DNA of 64,000 bases, taken from assembly GCF_010233585.1 (NCBI RefSeq), contig NZ_CP045997.1, positions 8,953,487 to 9,017,486 on the forward strand, in the 5' to 3' direction. The notes beneath the pieces are model-generated. The model was not told the origin of the DNA. It did no database searches and saw only the letters and a list, made by a program, of their open reading frames with translations. The DNA is from Spirosoma endbachense (GTDB lineage Bacteria; Bacteroidota; Bacteroidia; Cytophagales; Spirosomataceae). The position numbers and the translations under genes are program-made. Shown here in pieces: positions 28,001-36,961 of the stretch (position 1 is its first letter; each line of letters begins with the position of its first letter).

Positions 28001-28626
28001 TGTTTCCGTACCCACGTATAAGGTTCCTGCCGGTCGCCCTCCTGGCGGGTCGTCAGAACAGTCATATCGGGGTTGAGCCGCTGGTGTATGTATGTTTCAT
28101 CCCAGGACGTAGTAAAGGGCGTTAACCCCTGCATGACCGGGTGATTTTTTGCGACAATGCTTTCCGTAATTGGCCCCGTTTTGTGCGACTTGAACTGCCC
28201 TCCGATGGTCGTGATGTACCAATCCGAGTTTTTGAAACAGCCTGAAGCTGAATGCAGGGGAATTAATCCTTTGCCGCCCTCTACGAACGCCTTTAAAGCC
28301 GATTCCTGCGCGGGCGGGAGACTGTCGTGATTGGCGTAAATAATCAGCCCATCGTATTTAGCCAGATTTTCGGGGTTAAGGTCGTTGACGTTAACAGTGT
28401 AGGTCAGATTCACCCCTTTTTTAAAAAGCGAAATAGCGAGCCAGGGGGCATATTTCCCTGAATCATGATGCTTGCTCCGGTTGCCCAGAAACAGCACTTC
28501 ACCCCGGCGAGCAGTTGTCTCAGTGGTAGAAGGATTCTGCCCCGAACCCATTCCGGGCCGGGCAGTTCTTGTGCAGCCCTGGTGCAGCACGAGTGCCAGC
28601 AGGAGGGTAAAAATGGGCAATTTCAT
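25042..28626 (-). CDS. ThuA, PVC-type dehydrogenase propeller, HEAT and cupredoxin fusion lipoprotein
   Basis: The 1194-residue protein has a lipobox (LHQGC) and, in order, a ThuA domain (about 40-245, with GKGLIPLHSAS and VFYTAYGH), a sugar-dehydrogenase-type propeller (about 290-700, with IAMSWDERGRLWIVE, CEDTNGDGRADK and GALWVADWYN), HEAT-like helices (about 720-870), a concanavalin-like beta domain (about 900-1050) and a C-terminal type 1 copper domain (about 1073-1190). The copper ligands are visible as MQHN, PFICTFPGHW and SIMRG (His, Cys, His, Met). Relatives usually end in a CxxCH cytochrome; this protein has no CxxCH, so the cupredoxin seems to replace it as electron acceptor. Periplasmic or surface sugar oxidation is an inference. 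Confidence 0.9.
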   Translation of the reverse strand: MKLPIFTLLLALVLHQGCTRTARPGMGSGQNPSTTETTARRGEVLFLGNRSKHHDSGKYAPWLAISLFKKGVNLTYTVNVNDLNPENLAKYDGLIIYANHDSLPPAQESALKAFVEGGKGLIPLHSASGCFKNSDWYITTIGGQFKSHKTGPITESIVAKNHPVMQGLTPFTTSWDETYIHQRLNPDMTVLTTRQEGDRQEPYTWVRKQGKGRVFYTAYGHNDSTWANPGFRELVNRGVLWAIGEPVTKQIAKLAIPNVDIYESANIAIDDYTKRHRVPAMQVALKPEDSKKLMQVPADFDIQLFAAEPDITNPIAMSWDERGRLWIVESVDYPNTFLETDGAANDRIKICEDTNGDGRADKFTIFADKLNIPTSMVFANGGVVVSMAPHFVFLKDTNGDDKADVRENIMSGWDKNDTHFGPSNLQYGFNNKIWGVVGSGYSGTTRDGLSLNFRTGVYNVNPDGTGFDFLANTSNNTWGLGFTEDNNVFISTANNTHSAFYSMPARYMQRNLPGATVQAVQKIDGHYDSHTMTPNLRQVDVVGGFTSAAGHHFYTARNFPKSYWNRVAFVCEPTVRLIHNAIIEPKGAGFAEQDGWNMLASTDEWVGPVQAEVGPDGALWVADWYNFIIQHNVFVERQAPSEMVLPFKEQPRGQGNAFNSPLRDINFGRIYRIVYKKAKPYQPITLSKNEPAGLIAALKSDNMFWRMNAQRLIVESKNMSLIPELYKVIANPDVDEIGLNSPAVHALWTLHGLGALTGTNSEALQAVSKALTHKAAGVRKAAIEVLPATSQTLDNLQKVGLLDDPNLNVRMAAMLAMVQMPSSEALGAALYRAALRPENDADEWLGRALFAAAAVHRTGFLAEAAKATPTAENSLASRLQSGINKEVYSLQRRAVITIPPDVTGKEIIVKGSATKGIRSMEGFIMGQGDKDGGYGLYVKDGHLTMVVKQNEKVYSASTREALPDNFEFEGRLVNNGEMVLFINGQEAAKGKAPSLFTKPLTGSIRVQRDFTNENSMGAYAGAYNASSSFDFVGNVQNATLEIRNPTGESQPVMPKKPISDKATIVTIKVVEEQMKYDTKQFTVRAGQPVVLTLENPDIMQHNIVICKPATAEKVGKAADKMAQDPKSVEKHYVPQLPEIVASSILVNPGESYTLEFVAPAKPGDYPFICTFPGHWSIMRGVMRVEKVNESTNVR

Positions 28627-28644
28627 AAAGAAAAAGTTGAGCGA

Positions 28645-30759
28645 TTAGCGTTGGTTTTCGAGCCAGACTTGTTGGGTAAACGCACCATTCACAGCGGCAT
28701 CCCAGACTTCGACCCGGACCCACTTTCGATTTTTAAGATTTGTATCGAATCGATACGTTTTTTTGCTGAAGGGCAACGTATTGGTTAAGTCAATACGTTC
28801 GCGGTAGACCTGCTTGCCGTCGCCAGATACAATTTCGGCGAACGTGAGTGGGAAGGTCCAGTTTACGTCCAGATTGATGGTTGTTTTTCCGTCGGCAGGC
28901 ACCGAAGCGGTTTCGCCCGCCCCTTTGCCATTCACCGTGAAGGCTGGCAGCAGGACTTCGCCCGTTGTTACGAAAAACTTGCCCTGTTTCATTACGTCCA
29001 GAACCGGTTGCCAGCCCGAATTGTAGTCGGGCAGTTTGTCCATCTGGAAGTAATTGACATTCAGGTGCGCATAGGTTTCATTTTCCGGCTCCATCGTAAA
29101 AATGTCAGTCTCGGCTATGGCGTGTTTTTTGTACCCCCAGTTCGAATAATCGTCCAGCAAATCCAGCACCCGGCGGCTCAGTCGCGGTTCCGACAGGTCA
29201 GCGGGAATATTCTTCCAGGCCGCTCCGAAGAAATGATCCGACTTAAAAAAGTCTTCTTCCTTGTATTTATCGGGGTAGCCCGTTGAGCCTTTTGTACGGG
29301 CGTGGGCCACCCAGGCCAGACCGTTTTCGGCCTCCAGGAGTTTAAGCATATCATTTTTGTCGGCAATCCGATAGACCTTCCCGTAGCCGGGTTCATTCGT
29401 CACGAAAGGCATTTCGGGTTTGCGCGACATGATCCAGTAGACATCCTTCGGAAAGAAAGACAACCAGTGTCCGCCGAAAAAATTGTTGGGTTCTTCGCCG
29501 GGCAGTAACAGAAAGTCATTGTTCGACAGTCGTTTACATTGCTCATGAAGGGCTTTTAGCTCCCGTAGTCGCAAACTGTCAGGGCCTTTCGGATGGCCAG
29601 GACCGTGAAACTCGGCCAGATGGACAATGTTCACGCCGTGGTCTTTAAATACCTTTACAAAGTTGGGTATCTCCGGTATGGGCTTACCTGCCAGCACCAC
29701 TTTCATGGTGAACTCGTTGTGAAAGTGACTCGACATCGTTTTGTAGCCGGGCAGCGCAGGATACTTGTCGTTGTGCGTGAATCGCTTCACCTCGGCCAGC
29801 GTTTCGGCGGGTTTGTCGGTGCTGAGTAGACAGAAAAAGTTGAGCCGTTGCTGTGTGCCTGGGGGCGCATTGACCCACGGAACCCAGCGCTTGTCGCCCA
29901 TTAAATCCTGCCGGATGCCGATGCCAAACTCTGGAACTAGGCTTCGATAGCCTGTCCCATACCACGTAAAATCAAGATTGTAGGCTTCGTCTAACGGATA
30001 AAAATACTGGTGCGGAGCCGGGAAAACAGCCAGCGTTCCATTGGGACCACTGCCCATGATAGTCCGGTATTTTACCGACTGTGCCTTGTTGGGAGCCGTC
30101 GGATTAAGTGGAGACTCCTGCATCCGGTTGTCAGTATCCGACCAGGCGAGTGTGGTCCAGTTGGACGGTCGCGGTTCCCCGCCGGGACCGTTGCCGTTTT
30201 TGCTCACCAGACCCGCGTCGTAGAGAATAGCCGTTGAGTCAACCTGCGTCGACATGACAGCTGCTACGTTGAATAACGGGCTTCCCTGATACACCGTAAT
30301 TTCGATGGCTCCCCGGAAACGATCGGCTTCAGTATCACCAACTCGCAACACGGTTCGTGTGCCAACGGTGCTGACACTCGCCGATCGTTTGGTCAGTTGA
30401 ACAGCGTAGGATTTACTGGGCAGCCGGTTGGTTTTATCAAAAAAGATGTTCCAGCCGTTTTGCGACACTAGATCCCGTTTACCGATGGTCAGAACAAAGG
30501 CCGGGTTCATGTCCGTGGCAATTTCGCTGAACTTCCCACTTTTTGACAACTGAATGTGACTAAACAACGGTTTATCCGAAGCCAGACTAACGATTAGCCG
30601 ACCCATCTCCCGGCCCGAAGCCGGCCAGGTCAGTACTACGTCGCTACCCTGCTGCGATACGGTGGTGGGACTTTTAGTGTATTTCGACAAATCAACAGCC
30701 ACTTGAGCCTGAGTGGCGACCGATCCCAGAAGAGTGAGCAGGAAAAGGAGTTTTCGCAT
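28645..30759 (-). CDS. Exported PHP/CehA-like metal-dependent hydrolase-like protein
   Basis: The roughly 704-residue protein has a signal peptide (MRKLLFLLTLLGSVATQAQ); I take the ATG at 30759 over an upstream one for that reason. The N-terminal half is a beta-rich domain; the middle has clustered possible metal ligands in HNEFTM, HLAEFHGPGHP, LLPGEEPNN, GGHW, WVAHART and AIAETDIF, in the order seen in PHP/CehA-McbA phosphoesterase-like proteins. A beta-sandwich tail follows. It is 18 bases from the fusion gene. I would call the hydrolase role plausible, not shown; family members of this size are often named only as hypothetical. Confidence 0.65.
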   Translation of the reverse strand: MRKLLFLLTLLGSVATQAQVAVDLSKYTKSPTTVSQQGSDVVLTWPASGREMGRLIVSLASDKPLFSHIQLSKSGKFSEIATDMNPAFVLTIGKRDLVSQNGWNIFFDKTNRLPSKSYAVQLTKRSASVSTVGTRTVLRVGDTEADRFRGAIEITVYQGSPLFNVAAVMSTQVDSTAILYDAGLVSKNGNGPGGEPRPSNWTTLAWSDTDNRMQESPLNPTAPNKAQSVKYRTIMGSGPNGTLAVFPAPHQYFYPLDEAYNLDFTWYGTGYRSLVPEFGIGIRQDLMGDKRWVPWVNAPPGTQQRLNFFCLLSTDKPAETLAEVKRFTHNDKYPALPGYKTMSSHFHNEFTMKVVLAGKPIPEIPNFVKVFKDHGVNIVHLAEFHGPGHPKGPDSLRLRELKALHEQCKRLSNNDFLLLPGEEPNNFFGGHWLSFFPKDVYWIMSRKPEMPFVTNEPGYGKVYRIADKNDMLKLLEAENGLAWVAHARTKGSTGYPDKYKEEDFFKSDHFFGAAWKNIPADLSEPRLSRRVLDLLDDYSNWGYKKHAIAETDIFTMEPENETYAHLNVNYFQMDKLPDYNSGWQPVLDVMKQGKFFVTTGEVLLPAFTVNGKGAGETASVPADGKTTINLDVNWTFPLTFAEIVSGDGKQVYRERIDLTNTLPFSKKTYRFDTNLKNRKWVRVEVWDAAVNGAFTQQVWLENQR

Positions 30760-30897
30760 TGAGTAAGAAAGGTTTGCAGGTTGTGTTAGTTGGTTATTGA
30801 TCAGGTTTGGAAGACTAAGCACAAAGGTTCGCCACTTATACTTGCTGACGATACGTTCGTCATGCGAACCTCTGCGGCTTAGTAAACAACCACCAAC

Positions 30898-31626
30898 CTA
30901 TAAATTGATTTTCTGCACGGGCGTATAAATCATGTCTTCTACGCCTAAAATTTTCAGTCCAATACGGGCGTATACGTAAGCCTGTGCAGGAACCAGTGCG
31001 GGCATGTCACCCGTAATCAGGCTTACATTGGCCATGTCCTTTATGTCCGTGCCAGCTAAATCTGCCTTGTTCAGACTATTACCTGCATCGACGAACTGGG
31101 TTTTGTTGACGTATAAAGAGACACGTTCGACCGCCTTACCGTTCGTGGCATCCGTAATTACTTTTTCCAGCGAAACACTACCCGATATCTTCCGGCCACT
31201 GATCGCAATTTTTGGGTTTCGAAGCATGTAATACGGCATCACTTCGATGTCTAACTTCTGGCTTCCCTGAACGGTAACATTCAGGCTATCAGGCGTGTTG
31301 GCTGCCGTTTTTTTCCAAAGAAAAGGGCCTTGTCCATTGGGGACGATCAGTTTGTATTCTCCATCGAAAAGTAGCGACGAAAACGTACCATCCTGCTTGA
31401 TGGGTATCCGGATGGAACTACGGTTGTTGTAGGCTTTCTGCCAGAGTTCCAGGAAAACCGGGAAATCGGAGTTGTTCGTGAACGCTACGTTCGAGCTTTG
31501 CATGAGCAGGGGTTCACCTTTATAAACAAGCCGCCCCTCGAAGGTAGATTTGGGTGGTTCGAAATTATCCAGTTCACACCCGGTCAGGCTGAGGAGGGTT
31601 CCGATTAATAATAAGTATGTCTTCAT
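30898..31626 (-). CDS. DUF3823 lipoprotein of a SusC/SusD locus
   Basis: The 242-residue protein has a lipoprotein signal (MKTYLLLIGTLLSLTGCELD, lipobox LTGC) and the DUF3823 order: STFEGRLVYKGEPL, a carboxypeptidase-regulatory-like domain (QDGTFSSLLFDGEYKLI) and a C-terminal IgG-like domain. DUF3823 proteins accompany SusC/SusD as surface glycan- or ligand-binding lipoproteins. The start lies only 5 bases from a hairpin repeat that fills the gap to SusD. Confidence 0.85.
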   Translation of the reverse strand: MKTYLLLIGTLLSLTGCELDNFEPPKSTFEGRLVYKGEPLLMQSSNVAFTNNSDFPVFLELWQKAYNNRSSIRIPIKQDGTFSSLLFDGEYKLIVPNGQGPFLWKKTAANTPDSLNVTVQGSQKLDIEVMPYYMLRNPKIAISGRKISGSVSLEKVITDATNGKAVERVSLYVNKTQFVDAGNSLNKADLAGTDIKDMANVSLITGDMPALVPAQAYVYARIGLKILGVEDMIYTPVQKINL

Positions 31627-31630
31627 CTTT

Positions 31631-31725
31631 TTAAAGAGTGAATGAGCTAATGAGTGAAAGAGCGAATGAGTAAAGAGTGAAAGACTGACGCAGCACTATC
31701 GCTCATTCAATCTTTCGCTCTTTAA
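31631..31725. repeat. Hairpin repeat element filling the SusD-DUF3823 gap, CTGACGCA core
   Basis: The element has arms built from AAAGAG-NGAATGAG-like units. TAAAGAGTGAAAGA (31671-31684) pairs with TCTTTCGCTCTTTA (31711-31724) with one mismatch, and a wider imperfect pairing reaches from 31631 to 31725. The centre holds CTGACGCA (31685-31692). A second element with the same core lies between the LytS and LytTR genes. Both fill the gap between a stop codon and the next start. Confidence 0.6.
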
Positions 31726-31730
31726 TTTGC

Positions 31731-33626
31731 TTATTGGTTAGGGTTTCTGAGAATCAACGGATTGTTGTTGATGATTCCATCGTTGATGCGCGCGTAATAG
31801 TTGCCCAGCCGGAAAATATGGCTTTGCGTTACCCGACCCGACAGAACTTTGCGGTACACCCATTTATTATGGTTGGGTCCGCCTGGATCGTAGATTTTGT
31901 ACGGCCACAAACTATATACCCGTGTGCTCGGCTCGGTGGCTTTACCCGGTAACGTAGTCAGGTCGGAGTTGCTGCCATCCCATACGACGTGGGCAAGCCG
32001 CCACCGCTTCATATCCCATAAAATGTGATTTTCAAAAGATAGCTCCACTTTGCGCTCGTGAACAATCCGATCGAACGTGATTTCTGAGGGAGTTAACGCT
32101 TTCGTGAGTCCTGCCCGATCGCGCACCTGTTTCATATACCCGGCAGCTATCGCAGTCTGACCTAGTTCAAAGGCTGCTTCGGCGGCATTGAGCAGCACTT
32201 CAGCGTAGCGATAACGTACATTCCAGACCTCACTCATCGTACCAATCTGCCCTGAACCAGTAACGGGGTCGTTGTATTTGCGCATATAAAATCCACTCTG
32301 CGCTGAGCCATCGTATCCTTCAATCGGTCCTGATAAACCTACTACCTGCACCGACGCACCGTTAACCATTTTGAGTTGGCCCAGTTGATCGCCCGACAAG
32401 GTGCTGCCGTTACCTAAAATCAGTCCGGCAAAGATGTCGATGGAGCGGTTTTTGAAAAGGTCTCCCGGTACCAGCACCGTTCCCCGAAGCCGCGCATCGC
32501 GTCCGGCGAAGAGATCTTCGGGTTTATCGTAGTAGATATAGTCAGTAGCCGCGCCTTTGTTTATCGGCAATGGCGCGAACGTATTATCTAACTTCTCGAA
32601 CGACTGCACAAGGTTAAGCGAAGGATTCAACCGCCCCCCACGTTCGCCTTCTTCCGTAACAGCGCGTGGCTGATTATCTAATGCAAACGAGTGAACCTTA
32701 CCACTTTGCAGTTTGTAATCCTCCACAAAAATCACCTCAGGGTTGTTCGCCTTGTCCAGGAAAATATTGGCGAAATTGGTGGAAAGGTCTGGCGCTTTCT
32801 GATAAAGCGAATACTGCCCGGAGGTAATCAATTCCTGAGCGGCATCCAGTGCTGTCTGGTAATACCCAGTTGCTTTAGCTACCGGGATGCCCACTTCGCC
32901 ACCAGGTAACGTAACCGTCGGCGTATTGACACCGTATTTGGCAATGGAACCTGCATAAAGAGCTGCCCGTGATTTAGCGGCCAAGGCCAGTCCGTACGTA
33001 GCACGCGATTTCTCGTTGGGCGTTTTGGGCAGAATAGACTTGATCGCTTCAAGTTCGCTGATAACGTAGTCATAAATCTCCGACTCTTTGGCGCGGGGTT
33101 TACGGAGGTAAGCCGCATTGCCACTGTAATCGTAGGTGAGCGATTCGGTAATGAGCGGCACACCGCCCAGGCGCCTGACCAACTCAAAATAGACATTGGC
33201 CCGCAGGAACCGACCTTCGGCCACAAACCGGGCTTTATCGGCCGCGCTTAGTTTGGTTGCGGCATTGACCCGCTCGATGAACAGGTTAATCTCCCGGATG
33301 TAGCTATAATCCCAATACGTTACTTCAGGATTATTTATGCCCGGAAAGACATAATCGTATTCCCGGGTCTGATGCCGCGGGTAGTCGCCAGACGAGAAGG
33401 CTTCATCAAGGACCGCATAAATGCTAATTGTACCAGTGCCGGGCTCCTGAAAATCAGGAATACGGTTGTACAGGTCCGTTACGGCCGATAACACGAGCCG
33501 GGGGTCACTATAGACCTCATCGACCAGCAGAATACTGGTAGACTTAATATTCAGAAATTCAGAGTCGTCCTTACAGCCGGTCGTTAATGAAAACAGGATG
33601 GCGAACGATAGAATGTATTTTTTCAT
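31731..33626 (-). CDS. SusD/RagB family nutrient-binding outer membrane lipoprotein
   Basis: The 631-residue protein has a lipobox (TTGCKDD), the TPR-type helical SusD core (LFIERVNAATKLSAADKARFVAEGRFLRANVYF, shortened here to RFLRANVYFELV and RLGGVPL) and the C-terminal ligand-loop half ending in SLWPYKIYDPGG and NPNQ. The size is larger than the usual 480-550, with extra loops. It acts with SusC at the cell surface to bind the imported ligand. It is 12 bases from SusC. Confidence 0.93.
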   Translation of the reverse strand: MKKYILSFAILFSLTTGCKDDSEFLNIKSTSILLVDEVYSDPRLVLSAVTDLYNRIPDFQEPGTGTISIYAVLDEAFSSGDYPRHQTREYDYVFPGINNPEVTYWDYSYIREINLFIERVNAATKLSAADKARFVAEGRFLRANVYFELVRRLGGVPLITESLTYDYSGNAAYLRKPRAKESEIYDYVISELEAIKSILPKTPNEKSRATYGLALAAKSRAALYAGSIAKYGVNTPTVTLPGGEVGIPVAKATGYYQTALDAAQELITSGQYSLYQKAPDLSTNFANIFLDKANNPEVIFVEDYKLQSGKVHSFALDNQPRAVTEEGERGGRLNPSLNLVQSFEKLDNTFAPLPINKGAATDYIYYDKPEDLFAGRDARLRGTVLVPGDLFKNRSIDIFAGLILGNGSTLSGDQLGQLKMVNGASVQVVGLSGPIEGYDGSAQSGFYMRKYNDPVTGSGQIGTMSEVWNVRYRYAEVLLNAAEAAFELGQTAIAAGYMKQVRDRAGLTKALTPSEITFDRIVHERKVELSFENHILWDMKRWRLAHVVWDGSNSDLTTLPGKATEPSTRVYSLWPYKIYDPGGPNHNKWVYRKVLSGRVTQSHIFRLGNYYARINDGIINNNPLILRNPNQ

Positions 33627-33638
33627 GGTTGTGTCGGT

Positions 33639-36600
33639 TTAGAAGCTCAGGTTCAGGCCAAAATTGAGCAGCTTGGTCTGCGGGTATTGCAGCCCGTTTT
33701 CATCCTGTACTTCGGGGTCGATACCATAAGGCCGGGTGTTGTCGATGGAGAACAGGTTGTAGGTGTTCACAAACACGCGCGCCTTCTGTATCTTCACTTT
33801 TTGGGTCAGCAGGACTGGGAGCGTATAGCCGAGTTCCATTGTCCGGTTGCGGAGATAGGTGATGTTGAGCAGCCACCAGGTCGAATTCTTATTGATGTTG
33901 CTATGTCCGGTATCGTTATAGCGAAGCGGAATTTGGCTACCGGCAATCCACGGACTGTCCGGATTGAGCGGGTCAGCCCGACGCCAGCGGTCATCAAAGA
34001 GCAAATGCGGTACGTTGCCCGTAGTCTGGTAAGCGTTTCGCTGTTCATTGATACGGTTAATCGCCATCATCCTGCCCCCGGAAAAATCCATAGCAAAATC
34101 AAAGCCTTTGTATTGCAGTGTGAAGTTCAGACCACCCGATAAAATCGGTGTGTTGTTAATGCCGTAGCCAATGGGTCGTTCATCGCGGGTATTGATGACC
34201 CCGTCATTGTTCTGGTCGCGGTAGATCAAATCGCCCGGAATCATGGTCCGGTTCCCTTGCCCGTCAATATTGACCGCGTAGTCGTTGATTTCATCCTGCG
34301 ACTGAAACTGCCCAACGACTTCGTATCCCCAGAAAATGTTACTCCACCGATCCGTTCGCGAATCGCGGTACTCAAGCAATGAATTACCGAACAGTGGATT
34401 GTAAGGCCTCAGGAACCGATTGCGTGCAAACGACAGGTTGGCGCCAATAGTGAACCGAATGCCCCGCACGTTACCGTTATACGTCAACGAACCTTCGCCA
34501 CCAGTCACTGCATCGCTCTCCAAGTTTTCCTGTGGCAACGCGTATCCTAATTCGCTGGGCACAAACACGTCGCTTTTCACGGCGGGCAATCCATCGCGAA
34601 CTCGCCGGAAATAATCGAGCGTACCCGTGATCTTATTATTCAGCAGCGAGAAATCCAGTCCGATGTCGGTCACTTTGGCCGTTAGCCACGAAAGCCGATC
34701 AAAGGCAATCCCCCGGTCGCGAGCGGCTACGGTTGTCGTGCCCGACATAATGCCTATACCCGTATTGTAGTTGTAGCCAGGATTATAGGCAAACGGATCG
34801 AGTTCGACGTTGTTGGGCCGAATGTTATCGTCACCAAGCTGCCCGTAGGAGGCTCTTAGTTTAAGCTCGCTCAGGATAGCGCCGTTATTGGTCCAGGCTT
34901 TGAAGAAAGGTTCTTCGGTAATGCGCCAGGCCAGTGAGACCGACGGGAATGTACCCCAGCGTTTCGAGGGGGAGAATTTCCAGGAGGCATCACGCCGGGC
35001 GGCTATTTCCAGGAAATATTTATCGGCATAGCCATAGTTTATCCGACCAATGTAGCCTACCCTTGCCTGCGTAGAGTCGACATCGTTATACGCCACAATA
35101 TCAGCGAATTGCATGACGGGCAGCGAATTGGTTTTGGGCACGGTGCGGGCCTCTACGTTTCGGATACGCTTCTTCAGCCGCTCGGTTAGGGCGATGGCGT
35201 TAATGGAGTGCTTCCCGAACGTATTGGTGTAGAGTAACTGGAACTGCCCAACGTTTTCGTCAATTTTGTTCACCACCCGTTGCCGATAGGGATTCTGACT
35301 ACCACCCGTCCGATTGTATTGCTGAGTCGTTGGATTGTAGGTATACGTATCATAGGTGTACTCGAATACTTCGCGCTGGGCATCGCGGAACATGTATGAA
35401 TACAAGCCCTTGATGCTTAGACCTTTGATGGGAGTTTGGTATTCGGCCGTGGCTTGGGGGGTAATGGAGCTATACACTTCTTTGAGAAAGCCTGACCGTG
35501 TGTAGTTCAGATAGCCCCAGTTCGAAGCCGGGTTGCTGATGGTGTTGATATAATCAGGATTATCATTGGCGTAGGGACGTTCGGTCGGGCGATTGCGCAG
35601 GATGGCCAACTTGGGCGCTACGTAGTCGTCACCACCCGGCACACCCGGATTTTCGCGCGTTTCCTGTCGCCCGGCAATGGTTAGTCCCACTTTGATTCGG
35701 TCTGAAATTCGGGCGTCAATGTTCGACTGAATATTGGTGCGGTTAAAGAAAAACTCGCGGCCCATCACCGAATTCTGATCCAGTCGCGTAGCGGAGATGT
35801 AGTAGTTAATACGTTCTGAGCCACCGCTGGCACTCAGGTTTATGTTCGACTGGGGCGAGTTAGGTTGAATAATAAAATTATACCAGTCGAAACTTTGGTA
35901 ACCGTATTCCGTCCCTGCTTTATACTTATCTAATTCAGCCTGGGTGATGGCCGTCGTCCCATTGCGATTCACCTCAGCTTCCGCTTTTCCCAGATTCCAG
36001 TCGTAAGCGTTCACGACCGTCGGGAAGCGCGTCCAGTTCTGAAAACCGTAGTACGCATCCAGATTGATCGTACTTTTCTGGCCAACTGTTCCGCGTTTGG
36101 TCGTTACGATGATAACGCCGTTAGCTGCCCGCGAACCATAGATAGAAGCGGAGGCATCTTTCAGTACCGTGATCGTTTCGACATCATTGGGTGAGAGGTT
36201 ATCGAACTGCGTTTTGTCTTTCGGCACACCGTCGATGATAAACAGCGGGTTGCCACCCATATTCCGGATTTGAATGGTAGCCGCAGCACCGGGTCGGCCG
36301 TCGGGTTGCCGGAACTGGACACCTGGAATTTTACCGGCCAACGTTCCCGTTACGGTAGACGCATGAACCCGGCCCACGTCGCGGGACGTAACAGCAGAGA
36401 TGGCCCCGGTTATCGATTCTTTTTTCTGCGTACCGTAACCGACAACAATAACCTCCTGCAAGCCTTTGGAATCCGGGACGATCGTTACGTCGATGGTAGT
36501 TTGATTACCAACCGTCACTTCTTTTGATAGGTAACCGATGAACGAGACAACCAGCGTACCGCTCGTCAGATCGGTCGGAATCGGGAGAGAATACATCCCA

Positions 36601-36788
36601 TCGGCGTTGGCTGACGTACCCGTCGACGTGCCTTTCAGCAGAACAGTAGCTCCTGGCAGTGGCCCTCCGTTCTCTGCGAATATTTTCCCTGAGAGCGTGC
36701 GTTGCTGGGCTTGGGTATGCCTCCCAATCAGAAGAAATAGCAGAAATCCAATCAGCTTGATTGGCCTCAACCTGTAGTTGTTCTTCAT
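33639..36788 (-). CDS. SusC/RagA family TonB-linked outer membrane transporter
   Basis: The roughly 1049-residue protein has a signal peptide, a CarboxypepD_reg-like domain (ISGKIFAENGGPLPGATVLLKG-like, seen as LPGATVLLKGTSTGT), the TonB box-plug region (VVVGYGTQKKESITGAIS and IYGSRAANGVIIVTTKRG) and a 22-strand-type barrel ending in LNFGLNLSF. I start at 36788 (MKNNYRLRPIKL) because it opens onto the signal peptide; the upstream ATG at 36848 does not. It lacks the STN domain of the second SusC in the window. First gene of the minus-strand cluster; the ligand is presumably a sugar derivative. Confidence 0.95.
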   Translation of the reverse strand: MKNNYRLRPIKLIGFLLFLLIGRHTQAQQRTLSGKIFAENGGPLPGATVLLKGTSTGTSANADGMYSLPIPTDLTSGTLVVSFIGYLSKEVTVGNQTTIDVTIVPDSKGLQEVIVVGYGTQKKESITGAISAVTSRDVGRVHASTVTGTLAGKIPGVQFRQPDGRPGAAATIQIRNMGGNPLFIIDGVPKDKTQFDNLSPNDVETITVLKDASASIYGSRAANGVIIVTTKRGTVGQKSTINLDAYYGFQNWTRFPTVVNAYDWNLGKAEAEVNRNGTTAITQAELDKYKAGTEYGYQSFDWYNFIIQPNSPQSNINLSASGGSERINYYISATRLDQNSVMGREFFFNRTNIQSNIDARISDRIKVGLTIAGRQETRENPGVPGGDDYVAPKLAILRNRPTERPYANDNPDYINTISNPASNWGYLNYTRSGFLKEVYSSITPQATAEYQTPIKGLSIKGLYSYMFRDAQREVFEYTYDTYTYNPTTQQYNRTGGSQNPYRQRVVNKIDENVGQFQLLYTNTFGKHSINAIALTERLKKRIRNVEARTVPKTNSLPVMQFADIVAYNDVDSTQARVGYIGRINYGYADKYFLEIAARRDASWKFSPSKRWGTFPSVSLAWRITEEPFFKAWTNNGAILSELKLRASYGQLGDDNIRPNNVELDPFAYNPGYNYNTGIGIMSGTTTVAARDRGIAFDRLSWLTAKVTDIGLDFSLLNNKITGTLDYFRRVRDGLPAVKSDVFVPSELGYALPQENLESDAVTGGEGSLTYNGNVRGIRFTIGANLSFARNRFLRPYNPLFGNSLLEYRDSRTDRWSNIFWGYEVVGQFQSQDEINDYAVNIDGQGNRTMIPGDLIYRDQNNDGVINTRDERPIGYGINNTPILSGGLNFTLQYKGFDFAMDFSGGRMMAINRINEQRNAYQTTGNVPHLLFDDRWRRADPLNPDSPWIAGSQIPLRYNDTGHSNINKNSTWWLLNITYLRNRTMELGYTLPVLLTQKVKIQKARVFVNTYNLFSIDNTRPYGIDPEVQDENGLQYPQTKLLNFGLNLSF

Positions 36789-36961
36789 AGAATGATTTTT
36801 GGTTATAGGATTAAGGTGGAATTTGCCAAGCTCCAGGCAGCCTGGCATAATTCAAAGGAATGATTTTGCAATTTTAAGAAGTAGAGTTTACCTCAATCTT
36901 GACTTTTGATCAAATAACCAGGACAATTGTGCAATTTTTACCTCCTTATATCCAGTTTTGA

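Noticed and set aside
26734..28125. Long plus-strand open frame of 463 codons
   Set aside because: It lies fully antisense within the ThuA-fusion gene, whose domains are clear; its translation has no domain logic.
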